The notes: generated from the letters alone by a model not told the origin. A stretch of DNA of 64,000 nt from Semisulcospira habei (GCA_036245525.1 BTPG01000004.1:207125940-207189939); one strand, 5' to 3'; shown: positions 20,121-35,940, numbered from the stretch's first letter. Program-made: numbers and translations.

Positions 20121-20466
20121 ATCGCCAGCCCACAGAGAAATACGCAGGTATAGAATAAGACGATCATTTCCATCCTCAAACGAATGGATCAGGTCTCTTA
20201 TATAACCCATGTCTTTCTCCGGAACTTAGGAAGTGGGCAGGAGAAACATACATACACAAACATGAAGGTGCGCTACTATATGTGGTCGGGTAAATACCCT
20301 GATTTCCCACAGTAGATGCACAGAACATTACACAACAATGTAACGATACAAATTTGCCTCGAGTTATAGATACTCACACACCAGATAGGTGAGGCTAGCG
20401 CTGGCAGAATTGTATGCAAACCAAGGGGAATCACAGCGCTGGACAGACAACAGTTAGATCCCCTGC
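20121..20466. repeat. Family H repeat fragments
   Basis: 20121-20167 (CACAGAGAAATACGCAGGTA) and 20367-20466 (GTGAGGCTAGCGCTGGCAGA to GATCCCCTGCCC) are two parts of one H element separated by about 200 bp of unrelated sequence. Confidence 0.6.
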
Positions 20467-20635
20467 CCAAAATCAAGGCATAGTAAAACCAAGGACAATC
20501 AAAACATATGAAAACCAAGACATCGCAATAATGCATAATATAAACCAAAACAATCAAGACATATAAGGAACCCAAGACAAGGCAGAGAAAGACCAAGACA
20601 ATCACGAGAAGACCGAGATCAATTAAGGCAGTCAA
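20463..20635 (+). repeat. Degenerate minisatellite (ACCAAGACAATCAAGACAT-like)
   Basis: About six imperfect units of 20-30 bp built on AAAACCAAGACAATCAAGAC. Confidence 0.55.
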
Positions 20636-20652
20636 TGTCCCTCTGATTATAT

Positions 20653-21488
20653 AGAAATGTTCCTGTGACAACCGTTTAATTTCCATCTCTCACAGAAATT
20701 TACCTGTCAGCTTAGTTCAAGGGGACTAAATTTCTGTCTATTCTGTCTTTCTATTAGTTTTATCTTTCTTCAGTTGAAAATTGAGGGATCTTTGCAGAGC
20801 ATAATCTTCCACGCATATTTCGTTAAGGACGTCAATTTCATGTAGTACTCGTGATTGATATAATCTGGCCTCACTTAGATTAATACATAAGATCTTTTCT
20901 CATATGATCGAAGTCCGTGCAAAAATATAATGCGCCAGCGGATTAACGAAGTCAGGCTCGTTTGCTACAGCAAAAACTGTATCCACGAGGGAATCGTTTA
21001 TGTTCGGTTAAAAAAAAAATAAACAGAGAGAAAGAGATAGAGAGAGAGAAAGAGAGAGAGAGAGANNNNNNNNNNAGAAATGTTCCTGTGACAACCGTTT
21101 AATTTCCATCTCTCACAGAAATTTACCTGTCAGCTTAGTTCAAGGGGACTAAATTTCTGTCTATTCTGTCTTTCTATTAGTTTTATCTTTCTTCAGTTGA
21201 AAATTGAGGGATCTTTGCAGAGCATAATCTTCCACGCATATTTCGTTAAGGACGTCAATTTCATGTAGTACTCGTGATTGATATAATCTGGCCTCACTTA
21301 GATTAATACATAAGATCTTTTCTCATATGATCGAAGTCCGTGCAAAAATATAATGCGCCAGCGGATTAACGAAGTCAGGCTCGTTTGCTACAGCAAAAAC
21401 TGTATCCACGAGGGAATCGTTTATGTTCGGTTAAAAAAAAAATAAACAGAGAGAAAGAGATAGAGAGAGAGAAAGAGAGAGAGAGAGA
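20653..21488. other. 413-bp exact duplication across a 10-N gap (probable assembly seam)
   Basis: 20653-21065 and 21076-21488 appear identical (AGAAATGTTCCTGTGACAAC through to the GAGA tract), separated only by N at 21066-21075. The simplest reading is an unmerged overlap of two contig ends. No coding potential. Confidence 0.92.
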
Positions 21489-25036
<3,548 letters not shown>

Positions 25037-25130
25037 GATGAAACGTTTATTATGATCAAACTGTCCGGCCTTTGTTCACTATAATACATTGTAGAAAATC
25101 AGAGAGAGACAGAGACAGAGAGAGTGTCAT

Positions 25131-25367
25131 GGTGGCTGTGCGTTGGCTCTATTAGCCATCGATCCACTGCTAGAGATCGCACACTGTGTTACTGAAATCT
25201 TTGTCAGTTCAACGCCCAAAACCCCCGGTCGTCCGAGAAACGTGGATACGCAGCAGGGCCAGCAAGAGGCATAGATCCTCAAGGGCACCATCTTGCGGGG
25301 GCTCATGAGGATCTGTACCCCTTGCATTTGGGTGTTGGCGACTGTGGTCGAGCAGGGAATAGGTTAA
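25131..25367. mobile_element. Family E MITE
   Basis: Central hairpin GCAAGAGGCATAGATCCTCA / TGAGGATCTGTACCCCTTGC; the right end GAATAGG-TTAA at 25364-25367 is shared with the next element. Confidence 0.6.
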
Positions 25368-25577
25368 CTCATTCTACCCCAACACCGAAATCCCCAAATT
25401 TTGCCGTTGTCCTCTGAAGACTGCGTTGTAGTGCAGGACACAGATCGACCATGATAGTTCAAGGGTGATGCCAGAATAGCTTGGCGCCCATAGGCGCCAA
25501 GCTATTCTGGCATCACCCTTGAACTATCATGGTCGATCCATATCTTGCTGTGGTGTGTCTGGGGTAGAATGAGTTAA
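25364..25577. mobile_element. Family B MITE, complete
   Basis: TTAA-CTCATTCTACCCCAACACCG at the left and CTGGGGTAGAATGAG-TTAA at the right. The core is ATAGTTCAAGGGTGATGCCA around TTGGCGCCCATAGGCGCCAA. Confidence 0.88.
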
Positions 25578-25785
25578 ATCAGATAAAAGAGCAAAGAGTG
25601 CCCACTGAAAGCGATTATACACGCACAATTTCTACTTGATAGCCGCGATCACTCAGGCATGAACCGTTCACACAGCAGTCGTCCAAAAAACGGGATAAGT
25701 GCCACCAGCTAGAACCCAGGCTGTAAATGTAGACATTGGTTGTTGACAAAAAGCCATACATTCTCTTATGCATACTCATCCCATT

Positions 25786-25938
25786 ACATCCTGAGGCTGA
25801 TTTTTCAAAATTTGCTTATTGCCCTTGGAAGGCTACATTACAGATCAGGAGATAAATCAACCATTTTAGTTCAAGGGTGGTGCCAAAATAGCTTGGCGCC
25901 TCAGACGCCAAGAGGCTATTCTGGCACCACCCTTAAAC
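25786..25938. mobile_element. Family C MITE, truncated right end
   Basis: CCCATTACATCCTGAGGCTG at the left; core AGTTCAAGGGTGGTGCCAAA around TTGGCGCCTCAGACGCCAAG. Confidence 0.7.
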
Positions 25939-26366
25939 TAGGACTGTCGATACCTAGGACTATTGATACGTAGAACTATCGAGTGACCCCTCATCCTTGT
26001 CATAATTCATTGACCTACTACATAATTATTGTCATGACGACAGCAGAACTTCGGTGTGAAAAAAAAGAAAGGTTTTCGGAATGAAACTGTCATGTACTTA
26101 CTGATCAAGAGATAATTTAAGTGTGCCAGCTGTTCTTTGATTTTGGATCCAGCAGCTCTAGACTCGTGCTGCTCTGTTATTCTGGACCTTATGGCTTAAA
26201 GAGCACGGAATTTACTAGTTTTACATGGGAAAACTGCACTTTCAATGAACCCAACCTCCCATTAACGCCTAATGTAGAGCCGCCGCCTCAACTGAACAAT
26301 TTGAACTTTCGCAACGATGAGGGCGGCATTCTGAGTTCAGCAAATTCATAGTATGCTAGAAGCGCT

Positions 26367-26449
26367 TTAATCCTTTGCGTGTCGGTAGCGGTTTTTTGTC
26401 GCGATGATTCCCGACAGTGAAAAACCGCTACCGACGCGCAAAGGGTTAA
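26367..26449. mobile_element. Family D MITE (83 bp)
   Basis: TTAA-TCCTTTGCGTGTCGGTAGCG at the left, CGCTACCGACGCGCAAAGGG-TTAA at the right. A second complete copy is at 53165-53256; partial copies at 10411-10435, 26895-26988 and 41480-41760. Confidence 0.82.
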
Positions 26450-27340
26450 CACTATACATAGTGAATCTTCACGATCGAGAAAAACACATATTTCATGACA
26501 ATACCAACCACTGCGCAAGAACAGGTCCTTAAAGGCCCACTACCGCCATAACTGTTCAAAGATACACTTCTGTAACGGTTGGTTACGAAACGCTACACAC
26601 AGGTACAGTTGTGGTTCATTTACACACAGTATAATCCGGTTCAACACGCGCCATCTTTATATATCAAGTAGCCTGACAGTGACTCCGCTCCGTTCTAGAC
26701 TGATATACAACGCAATACAAGAAACAGCAAAAAATTATATTTCCACGCTAACGGATGCACAAAATGAATAAGTGCTATAACGCGTGAGCTCTTGCTGCGT
26801 GTCAAAACTGCTGTTAAAGTTCATTAGGTGTGTCGACATAACAAACACAAATGGTGCTGAACTGTGTCTTCAGATTAATGCGTAATGGAACTTTAATTCC
26901 CTCCCCCGGCTGTAGGAATCATCGCGACAAAAACAAAACAACAAAACCCAAAACAAAACAAAACCGCTACCGACACGTAAAGGGTTAAAGCCGTAAGGTC
27001 CAAATTCATAGACCTGCACGCAAATCGACGAACGATATGTGCACACACAAACAGTTTGCAATGTTTGCGAAAGGCAAACAGCTACAGTGATTTATTTTCA
27101 ACGCTACATAAAGGCTAAATCAACATGTTGTAATTTTTCTAGATTTTTATTCTTAGCTTTCAGACAACGACAACAAAATTGTGAATGCACGTCTCTTTTG
27201 TTTGCTTGCCTCTAGAAAAATCCATCCCATTTCGAGTTTGTTTGGTATCAGTTTTAATGGTGTTCTAACACGTTTCAGGCCAGTGGCTAGTAAACCTTTC
27301 AATTCACAGCAGACTGTGGAAGCTGTTTTTTTTTTTTTCC
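26450..27340. other. Stretch without a gene
   Basis: Right half of a D element at 26895-26988 (ends AAAGGG-TTAA), directly followed by a CCGTAAGGTC hairpin fragment (26988-27025). The rest is unique sequence without a supported exon. Confidence 0.45.
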
Positions 27341-27364
27341 TGCGTGACGAATTCAGATATGAGA

Positions 27365-27478
27365 GGAGCATGCAAGAGGCACAGATCCTCATGAGCCCCC
27401 GCGACTGCGGGGGCTCCTGAGGATCTATGCCTCTTGCAGTTGGATGCCTAAACGGTATCCCGGTGGCGAAGGGGTTAA
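27365..27478. mobile_element. Family E MITE, right part
   Basis: Hairpin GCAAGAGGCACAGATCCTCA around CCCCCGCGACTGCGGGGG; right end CGAAGGGG-TTAA. Confidence 0.7.
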
Positions 27479-28187
27479 GTCTATTATCCTTGTTTGTTGC
27501 TTCCTGCTTGCTATTTCAGTTGGACACAAAAATCGAATTTTGTCTCCCTGACTGTTTCAGGATCTTAAAGAGTTTTTTTTTTTTTTTTTCTGTAGCTGTG
27601 TTTCTCTCTATATCACTAAAATCGGTGATCGGAGTCATAGGGGAAGGCAAATGCCAAGCCGGTCTGTAATCGAGGTTATGGCGAATGGGTCAGAAAATGC
27701 GCGGAGTTCACACAGTCACTGGATTAAGCCATACGCACCGTTCCCTATCTGCAAAAGTCATACTTATTCTCAAGAGTCGCAGGAGGTCATGAGAATTTCA
27801 TGCCTCTTGTTGGCAAGGGAATGGCATCATTTACTCCGCAAGTTTGAAGCGCTCGTCGGGTATTAATTGTAAGACTGGTGCGAGGACTGCACATGCTGCG
27901 GTGATTCCGGCGGTCAAGCCAGAAGGTCCCTTAGTCTCCCTAAAGACCTGCCTAACTAGGTCTGTAAAACGTTATTCCCTGTGACTTCAATGACTGGCCA
28001 GAATTCTAGAGGGGTTTCCCATGATATTTTTACCAATAAACAAAATACGTCAATTTCCCCAGAGTTGTGCGAGAACGAAGGATATTTACAGGCAAAGTTT
28101 AAAATCAACCGTGATACGGGAATTTGGACGACAACTGTCAAGCGGGGAAAATAGAACGGCTAAAAAATAGTCCATCAGGTTAAACTT

Positions 28188-28221
<34 letters not shown>

Positions 28222-28594
28222 GTGGGGGGGGGGGGGGGGGGCATGTGATATTGTAATTATATTTCACGCGTTTCCTATAAATAACTCATAGACAAACCAT
28301 GTTTAAAACCAAATGCTGAGCATTGACTTTCGGGGTCATATGAAATAGGTCAACTTTCACTGACGTCATTTGGTGTTGAGTAAGCGGAGAAATGGCACGG
28401 TAATTTCGAAGCGAACAAAGTAGGCTAGATGGTCCATGTAAATTGCTATCATTGACCTCCCTTTTAAGATGCGCTACCTATTTCCTTTGACCAGATTATG
28501 ACATTAAAACCTCCTATCCGGCTGTCATCTGGAAAAAAGATTGCTAGCTGTCCTCGCCGTAAGGTACTACCTACTTTCTTTAACAGCATTATGA
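27479..28594. other. Stretch without a gene
   Basis: A diverged E hairpin at about 27765-27812 and a (T)n(G)n tract at 28190-28240. No exon supported. Confidence 0.45.
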
Positions 28595-28808
28595 TTAACT
28601 CATTGTGTCCCAGGTACAAAATACCCACATTGTGAAGTTGTCCTCTCAGAACTGCACTACAATTCAGGAGACAGATCGATCATGAATAGTTCAAGGGTGG
28701 TGCTAGAACGGCTTCGCGCCTATAGGCGCCAAGCTATTCTGGCACGACCCTTGAACTATCATGGTCGAGCTATATCTTGCTGTGGTGTGTCGGGACTGAA
28801 TGAGTTAA
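28595..28808. mobile_element. Family B MITE
   Basis: TTAA-CTCATTGTGTCCCAGGTAC / CGGGACTGAATGAG-TTAA; core TAGTTCAAGGGTGGTGCTAG around GGCGCC. Confidence 0.8.
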
Positions 28809-29011
28809 GGAAACATAGCTCCTGTTGCCGCTGACCGAAAATCAAAATTGCCTGCATCACATCGACCCAGAAAATACCAGTTGCATGTGCTCTGGGCTAA
28901 ATAACACGTGTCCGCTAGTAGGGACGGTAATGCAGATGACGATCAATCGAACAAACACAATGACGTAGTTAATCAATGCGGTCACTAAAATTGTGTATTT
29001 CTGGCATTGGA

Positions 29012-29224
29012 TTAACCTATTTTGTCCCGAAGCACTACAGCGAGAGATGGATCAAAAATAATAATTCAAGGGTAACTCCAGATTAGATTGGCGCCTGATG
29101 GCGCCAAGCTAAACTGGCACTACCCTTAAGTTATCATGGTCGATCCATCTCCTGCAGCTGGTACATAGTCGTTAGGTGATACCTTCAAATTTGGGAAATT
29201 AATTTTTTGGGTTAAACGGGTTAA
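29012..29224. mobile_element. Family A MITE
   Basis: TTAA-CCTATTTTGTCCCGAAGC / GGGTTAAACGGG-TTAA; core hairpin around TTGGCGCCTGATGGCGCCAA. Confidence 0.78.
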
Positions 29225-29394
29225 AATGACATTTTTGCAGTGGTCGGGTCCATTTTATTCATGTGTGTGTGTACAAAATAGGTCTGTGACCATTGGTTTA
29301 CATTGCACAGTTCTCTCTCCTTACCAGTGCATTCTGGGTGGGTATCGTCTTTGTAGTCTATTCAGGAAATTCTTGTATTGTGTAAACAGCGGTG

Positions 29395-29690
29395 GTGTAG
29401 ATCTATTAACACGTAGTGTTACTGCTACGTAGTGTCACTGGTCATCCCGGGTTGTAGTTCTGGCGGCGCGTAAAGCTAACGCAACTTAGGTTTAAGTACT
29501 TTAGAAAGCGTAGGTCTATCGCTGCGTAGTTCCGTCGCCCGTAGGTTTAACGGCGGTAATGAAATCGAGCGTAGTGCTATCGAGCCGCAGTGCTATTGAC
29601 AAGTAGTTCTCACGGCCGTAGTTCTGTGGTAGTTCTGTGGACACGCAATGCTAGCGAGACGTAGTGCTAACAGGATTCACTCTGATGTTT
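29395..29690 (+). repeat. Degenerate 15-16 bp minisatellite (CGTAGTGCTATCGAG-like)
   Basis: At least a dozen imperfect units: ACGTAGTGTTACTGC, GCGTAGGTCTATCGC, GCGTAGTTCCGTCGC, GCGTAGTGCTATCGAG, CCGTAGTTCTGTG, ACGTAGTGCTAACAG. It ends where the RTE-like LINE begins. Confidence 0.65.
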
Positions 29691-29715
29691 GCTGCTGCGT
29701 TTTACAACAGAGTAT

Positions 29716-31086
29716 TGAACGTTTGTCGACCTAACAAAAGCGTTTGACACTGTGAGCAGGCAAGGTATGTGGGAGATCCTGGAGCGACTAGGTTGTCCCC
29801 CAAAGTTCCTCAACATGATCGTCCAGCTCCACGAGGACCAGCAAGGCCAGGTCAGACTAAACAGTGACCTCTCAGAACCATTCCCCATTCGCAACGGCGT
29901 GAAGCAAGGCTGTGTGCTGGCACCGACCCTCTTCACCATCTTCTTCAGCATGATGTTGAAGCAGGCCACAGTGGACCTCGACGATGACGACGCAGTGTAC
30001 ATCAGGTATCGTCTCGATGGCAGCCTGTTCAACCTCAGACGACTGCAGGCCCACACGAAAACCCTAGACCAACTGATTCGTGAGCTGCTCTTCGCTGATG
30101 ACGCTGGCCTCGTTGCACACACAGAGAGAGCCTTGCAGCGCATTACGTCCTGCTTCGCAGATGCTGCCCAGCTCTTTGGACTTGAGGTCAGTCTGAAAAA
30201 GACAGAGGTCCTTCATCAGCCGGCACCCAAGGAAGAGCATCGCCCTCCCCACATCACCATCGGCGAGTCCGAACTGAAGTCTGTACACCAGTTTACCTAC
30301 CTTGGCTGCATCATCACGTCAGACGCCAAGCTGGACAAGGAGCTGGACAACAGGCTGGCAAAAGCGAACAGTGCTTTCGGGCGACTATTCAAGCGGGTGT
30401 GGCACAATCAACAGCTGAAAAAAAGGCACCAAGATCAGCGTGTACAGAGCTGTCGTCCTCACCACCCTGCTGTACGGTTCCGAGTCCTGGGCCCTCTACC
30501 GCAGCCAACTACGACTCCTCGAACGCTTTCACCAGCGCTGCCTGCGTACCATCCTCAGCATTCACTGGAGTGACTATGTCACCAACGTCGAGGTCCTTGA
30601 ACAGGCGGAAACTGTGAGCATCGAGGCTTTGCTGCTGCGGACACAGCTTCGCTGGGCGGGGCACGTCTCCAGGATGGAGGATCATCGCCTACCCAAGATC
30701 ACTCTGTTCGGCGAGTTCGCCACTGGACACCGAGACAGAGGGGCACCAAAGAAGAGATACAAAGACGGTCTCAAGAAGTCGCTTAGTGCCTGCCAAATCG
30801 ACCACCGCCAGTGGTCTTCGCTTGCTGCGGACCGTGACACCTGGCGCTCCACCATTCACAAGGCAGCCGTCTCCTTTGAGGACTCTCGCAGAGCTAACCT
30901 TAAGGACAAGCGGCTTAGAAGAAAAAACAGAGTTGTCGAAACTCAGAACCCTGACCAGACCTTCCCCTGCAGCCACTGCGGTCGAACCTGCCTGTCCCGG
31001 ATTGGCCTCCGCAGCCACGAAAATGCCTGCAGACGACGTGGGCAAGCCCTATAGAATCTTCGTTCGCGAAGTCAAGCCAGCCATTG
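29716..31086 (+). mobile_element. RTE-like non-LTR retrotransposon, 5' truncated, one frameshift
   Basis: The coding part opens FVDLTKAFDTVSRQGMWEIL (RT block A), then NGVKQGCVLAPTLFTIFFSM, LLFADDAGLVA (polymerase core), LKSVHQFTYLGCIITSDAKL and LLYGSESWALYRSQL. A frameshift lies near 30415-30430, within QLKK/TKISVYRAVV. The second frame continues to 31052 through LRWAGHVSRMEDHRLPK and GAPKKRYKDGLKKSL and ends in a CCHC-type finger CSHCGRTCLSRIGLRSHENA-C. The endonuclease is missing. GC content is clearly higher than in the CR1-like elements nearby. The clade call is by resemblance only. Confidence 0.85.
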
Positions 31087-31132
31087 AACAAATAGAAATA
31101 AACTAGAATAGGGACGTTACGTACACGCCTCT

Positions 31133-31729
<597 letters not shown>

Positions 31730-32264
31730 CCATATAGATTATGCTTCCACAGTTTGGGACGGATGTAGCCTAGCGATGCGTGTATAAAAAGGCTTATAGC
31801 TCTTCACCGTAGGGCAGCTAAATTAATCCGCCCGGATAGTAAAGAAAGCACCGACGATCGACTCAAAGCCCTCGACTATAATGCTGCCTCTGCTTAAGTT
31901 ACTCATGTACAATAAAGGCGTACTTATGTTTAAAATCTACCACTCTAACAGATCTCTTTAGCTCATACGCCATATAAAACGGCGAGGAACAATCTATCCA
32001 TACCAAGGCCGCGCCTCGATATATTCAAAACTAGTTTGTCTTACTCAGGAGCCAAGCTATGGAATTTGTTGCCGTTCGACATTACTGAGGCTTCGTCTTT
32101 GTCCACATTCAGGGCCCGCTTATTTCGGCATATGAAAGAAACTTGAGTCCATAGTTGTGTAGTTGTGTTGGCGTGACTCGAGCGCCTCGAGTTGGATTGC
32201 CGCGTTTGTTGTTGCTGTTACTGTTCAAACTAAGTTTTTAACGTTCATGTTTAAATCAGGTTCT

Positions 32265-32265
<1 letters not shown>

Positions 32266-32341
<76 letters not shown>
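32266..32341 (+). repeat. (GT)n microsatellite
   Basis: About 38 GT units within a LINE 3' UTR. Confidence 0.95.
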
Positions 32342-32342
<1 letters not shown>

Positions 32343-32544
32343 CTGCTAAATTAGTCTTTTTGATGATCACGTTTTGCCTTTCCATTTTAATTAGGTTTAT
32401 ATTTTACGAGCGTGTTAGTGTTGTGTGAGTGCGTGTGCAAGGACATGATTGAAAAAAGGTCTGTGTACCTAATCATTTCTTCTTCTTCTTCTCTCTCTCT
32501 CTCTCTCTCTCTCCTCTCTCTCCTCTCTCTCTCTCTCTGCACCC

Positions 32545-32739
32545 CTTTTCATTTTGATATACCACTGCTTACAATTAATTGGACTATGATCGTTAAAGGG
32601 TGATGCCAGAATACTTTGGCGCCTGAGGCGCCAAGCTATTCTGGCACCACCCTTCAACTAAAATGTTTGATGTGTCTCCTAATCTGTAATGTAGCAATAA
32701 GCAAATTTAAACAAATCAGCCTCAGGATGTAAAAGGTTA
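32545..32739. mobile_element. Family C MITE
   Basis: CCCTTTTCATTTTGATATAC at the left, CAGCCTCAGGATGTAAAAGG-TTAA at the right; core GGTGATGCCAGAATACTTTGG around GGCGCCTGAGGCGCC. Confidence 0.75.
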
Positions 32740-32741
32740 AC

Positions 32742-32745
<4 letters not shown>

Positions 32746-32816
<71 letters not shown>

Positions 32817-32950
32817 GATATTTGTCATGTTACCGTTTCTGCTGTTATATTTATTTTAAATGTTATTTAGGACAGACATGTAAAAAGGCCTGCGTGCCTA
32901 TTGTCTTCATCCGTAGAGAATAAAGTTTCAATTCAATTCAATTCAATTAA

Positions 32951-33044
<94 letters not shown>
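32746..33044 (+). repeat. (CT)n microsatellites flanking a LINE tail
   Basis: (CT)n at 32746-32817 and 32956-33044 with occasional CCT interruptions. The LINE tail 32865-32955 lies between them. Confidence 0.9.
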
Positions 33045-33048
<4 letters not shown>

Positions 33049-33206
33049 ACATATTTGCCTTTGCTGTATGAATTCTAATGTACTTAATGATTTTCTGTGT
33101 ATTGCTTTACTTTGCATTTTTACTCATTTTATATTTTTGTGTGCGTGCGTGTGTAAGTTTGTGTTTGTGTGTGTGAGTGTGTGTGCGTGCGTGCATGCGT
33201 AATTGC

Positions 33207-33266
<60 letters not shown>

Positions 33267-33505
33267 CGTGCATGCATGAGGTGTGGTGTGCATGCGAGCG
33301 TACCGGAGTGCGTGTGTGTGAGTGTGAGCGTGCGTGCGTGCGTATGTGTGGGCGTGCGTGCGTAAGCGAGTGCATGCATGCGTCAGTGTGTGGTATGTAT
33401 ATGTTTACATGTCTATGTCACTTATGTAGTAGATGTAGCAACGGCAAGTTTGAAAACTGGTCCTGTTACCAATAACTTCTACGTTGGAAAATAAAGGTTC
33501 ATTGT

Positions 33506-33508
<3 letters not shown>
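33045..33508 (+). mobile_element. CR1-like LINE 3' UTR fragment
   Basis: No coding sequence. It ends TAGATGTAGCAACGGCAAGT, GGAAAATAAAGGTTCATTG, the 3' signature also seen at 36463-36520 (minus) and 59786-59870. Holds (GT)n at 33208-33263 and GTGCGT-rich flanks. CT repeat on both sides. Confidence 0.65.
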
Positions 33509-33570
<62 letters not shown>

Positions 33571-33575
33571 CTCTC

Positions 33576-33611
<36 letters not shown>
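33509..33611 (+). repeat. (CT)n microsatellite
   Basis: CT units with several CCT breaks; abuts the next MITE at TTAA. Confidence 0.92.
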
Positions 33612-33612
<1 letters not shown>

Positions 33613-33810
33613 TAACCCTTTTCATGCTGGTACACTCACTTGAAATTAATTCGCCCATGACAGTTCAAGGGTGGTGCCAGAATAGCTTGGCGCCTGAGGC
33701 GCCAAGCTATTCTGGCATCACCCTTGAGCTAATATGGTTGATGTATCTCCTAATCTGTAATGTAGCAATAAGCAAATTTAAGCAAATCAGCCTCAGGATG
33801 TAAGGGTGTA
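33612..33810. mobile_element. Family C MITE
   Basis: TTAA-CCCTTTTCATGCTGGTACA at the left, AATCAGCCTCAGGATGTAAGG at the right; perfect core arms CAGTTCAAGGGTGGTGCCAG and complement. Confidence 0.82.
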
Positions 33811-34074
33811 AAAAAAAACCACGTCTCTTTCGATCCATGATAATATGATCAGCGTTACGTCGTCGCTGTATTGTGCTAGGCTTCAGGTAAATCTATTGAA
33901 ATGCCTCGTCTCCAACGAGACGTCCAAAACAAAAGAAAACAAAAACACTCCGTGAATTTATCGCTATATCCTCGTTGCGCAAATAAGTCCTCTGGCCGAC
34001 GTCAGCCATATTCGGCCCGCGCGCAGGCTTGATGATTCATAACAGATTTCAATGGAATCTACATGCAGTGCACA

Positions 34075-34420
34075 CTCTCGCCACTCGCCAAAATATCAAA
34101 CGGGGAGGAGGAGGGGGGGGAGCATGTGTGTGTGTGTCAAAACTCTCCGAAAATTCAAATACAGAGGAGGGAGGGGGGGGGGGTAGTGTCGAAACTCGCC
34201 CAAAACATCAAATAGGGTGGGGGGGGGGGATAGGGTAGCGTGTGTGTGTCAAAACTCGCCAAAAAATCAAACAGGGAGGGGGGGGGGGGAGTGAATTCCC
34301 AAACACCCCCAAAAAGGAACTTTATTATTGTTATAACATTTTAAACAATTTCTTTTTTTTGAGGGGGGGGGGTGTGCGGAGTCCCTAGGATCCACCACCC
34401 CCCACCCCAGATCCGCCCCT
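34075..34420 (+). repeat. G-run minisatellite with a CAGGGGCGGATC-type right end
   Basis: Four diverged units of about 55-65 bp, each with ACTC(G/T)CC(A/G)AAA..TCAAA.A followed by a run of G (34080-34295). 34407-34419 reads AGATCCGCCCCTG, the right end of the TIR element at 45355-45869, so this is probably another, degraded copy. Confidence 0.6.
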
Positions 34421-34489
34421 GCACACACACACACACACACATTCACACACGCGCGCACACACGCACACACACACACACATACACACACA

Positions 34490-34536
<47 letters not shown>
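34421..34536 (+). repeat. (CA)n microsatellite, interrupted
   Basis: CA with GCGC, TACA and AACA interruptions. Confidence 0.92.
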
Positions 34537-34541
<5 letters not shown>

Positions 34542-34633
34542 CTGTGTTAGCTAATCCAGTCGTAAATAAAGAAAAAAGTAATTATGCAGCATGCTAAAAC
34601 TAAGCACAAAAAAAAGAACTGAAGCGACATTCG

Positions 34634-34715
34634 TTAACTCATTCGAGATGTGCCGCCTCCGGATACGCGGCTTATGCCGCGTATCCGTAGGCAGCACGTC
34701 TCGAATGAGTTTTAA
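34634..34715. mobile_element. Family F MITE
   Basis: TTAA-CTCATTCGAGATGTGCCGCC at the left, GGCAGCACGTCTCGAATGAG-TTTTAA at the right; inner CGGATACGCGGC / complement. Confidence 0.82.
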
Positions 34716-34799
34716 TGTTAGACACAAATATATTCCAAAATGTTATCTCCCCAACACGTACACCGTGGAAACCAAATCTGGTGAATATTGTTTCGGAGA

Positions 34800-34914
34800 T
34801 GCGTCGTCTGCCATAGCTGATGAGGCAGTGCCAGATGAGCTTGGCGCCTGATAGGCGCCAAGCTTGGCGCCTGATAGGCGCCAAGCTAATCCGGCATTGC
34901 CCATCAGCTATCAC
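34800..34914. mobile_element. Family A core variant with duplicated loop
   Basis: Arms CATAGCTGATGAGGCAGTGC / complement; the GCTTGGCGCCTGATAGGCGC loop unit occurs twice in tandem, giving a double hairpin. Confidence 0.65.
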
Positions 34915-35169
34915 GATGACATGGAAACGCAATGAAGCAAAACGGTTATGAATACGAATACGATGAGCTTTATTTCCCCCCCCCCCCCCCCCACCCATAT
35001 TGACATGGGAAATTTGTTTACAGAGGTATTTAGCCCTCCGATGCAAGCAGACGCGAAAATGGACGTCTGCAACCGCTGCACACTGACCAACACAATGCAG
35101 CTGGGACCAAAAGAAATAGGCATAAAGAACACAGTACTAAATAGGCATTAGTAAAGAACACAGTACTAA

Positions 35170-35237
35170 CAAGAGACATAAACCCGCATGCGTCCCCGCA
35201 ACTGCTTGGGCTCGTGAGGGTTAATGTCACTTGCAGA
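35170..35237. repeat. E-type hairpin
   Basis: AACAAGAGACATAAACCCGCAT / complement ending GTCACTTGC. Diverged. Confidence 0.5.
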
Positions 35238-35528
35238 TGTATATCCTTTGATTTTCCCCTCTAGTTAAAGTATCATTACGCGTAAAATTAAAGGCGCGTT
35301 TCAGCACCATTTGTGCATACACATAGTTAACAAAAGCCCAGCCCTATGCCAGACACAGGCCTTAGCATGCTCGCACGAATAGCGGCTCTGTGCAGGAGTA
35401 TCGACTGTTGAGCGCGACAGACCGGCCTTTCTGCGTCATATACGATTTTGCGATATTCTGATGCACGCGTACGCCTAATATTGAGGCTATATATATGTAC
35501 ATTACGTGCTGGAGATCAGTGTGACGCA

Positions 35529-35638
35529 AATATGCTGACGAGCAAATAAAACGCGACATTTTTGGAAGCATCGGAAACATTTTAGTGTTTCCGATGATTT
35601 CAAAAATGTCGCATTTCTTTTGCTCGCCAGTATACACG
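35529..35638. mobile_element. Family I hairpin MITE
   Basis: GCTGACGAGCAAATAAAACG / complement TTCTTTTGCTCGCCAGTATA; stem includes TGGAAGCATCGGAAACA. Confidence 0.8.
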
Positions 35639-35774
35639 CATGCATACCTCAGTAGTGATGAAAACACGAGGACGCTATTATTTCTGTCGCTGTTTGCGGG
35701 CACTTCGGTGCCGCAGATGGCAATTTGTTACAGCGTGTGCAGGCAATGATATATACATCACCACCTCCGAGCAC

Positions 35775-35880
35775 CGCTTCTGTGGTGCTGGTGGTGGTGG
35801 TGCGCGCGGGGGGTCGGGGTGGGGGGGTGGGGGGTGGGGGGTGGGGGGGGTCGAGTAGACGGGGGGTGGGGGTGGGGGGC
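35775..35880 (+). repeat. G-rich tract
   Basis: GGTGGTGGT then long G runs with single T or A; several runs of three or more G, so quadruplex formation is possible. Confidence 0.85.
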
Positions 35881-35940
35881 ACAGAAGTTAAAGCGCCAGC
35901 GACCCAAACAAAAAGACCCCCAAAAATCCTTAACTCGCTT

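Noticed and set aside
26121..26351. 77-codon frame MCQLFFDFGSSSSRL
   Set aside because: No recognisable domain, no splice context, and it lies in MITE-rich intergenic sequence.
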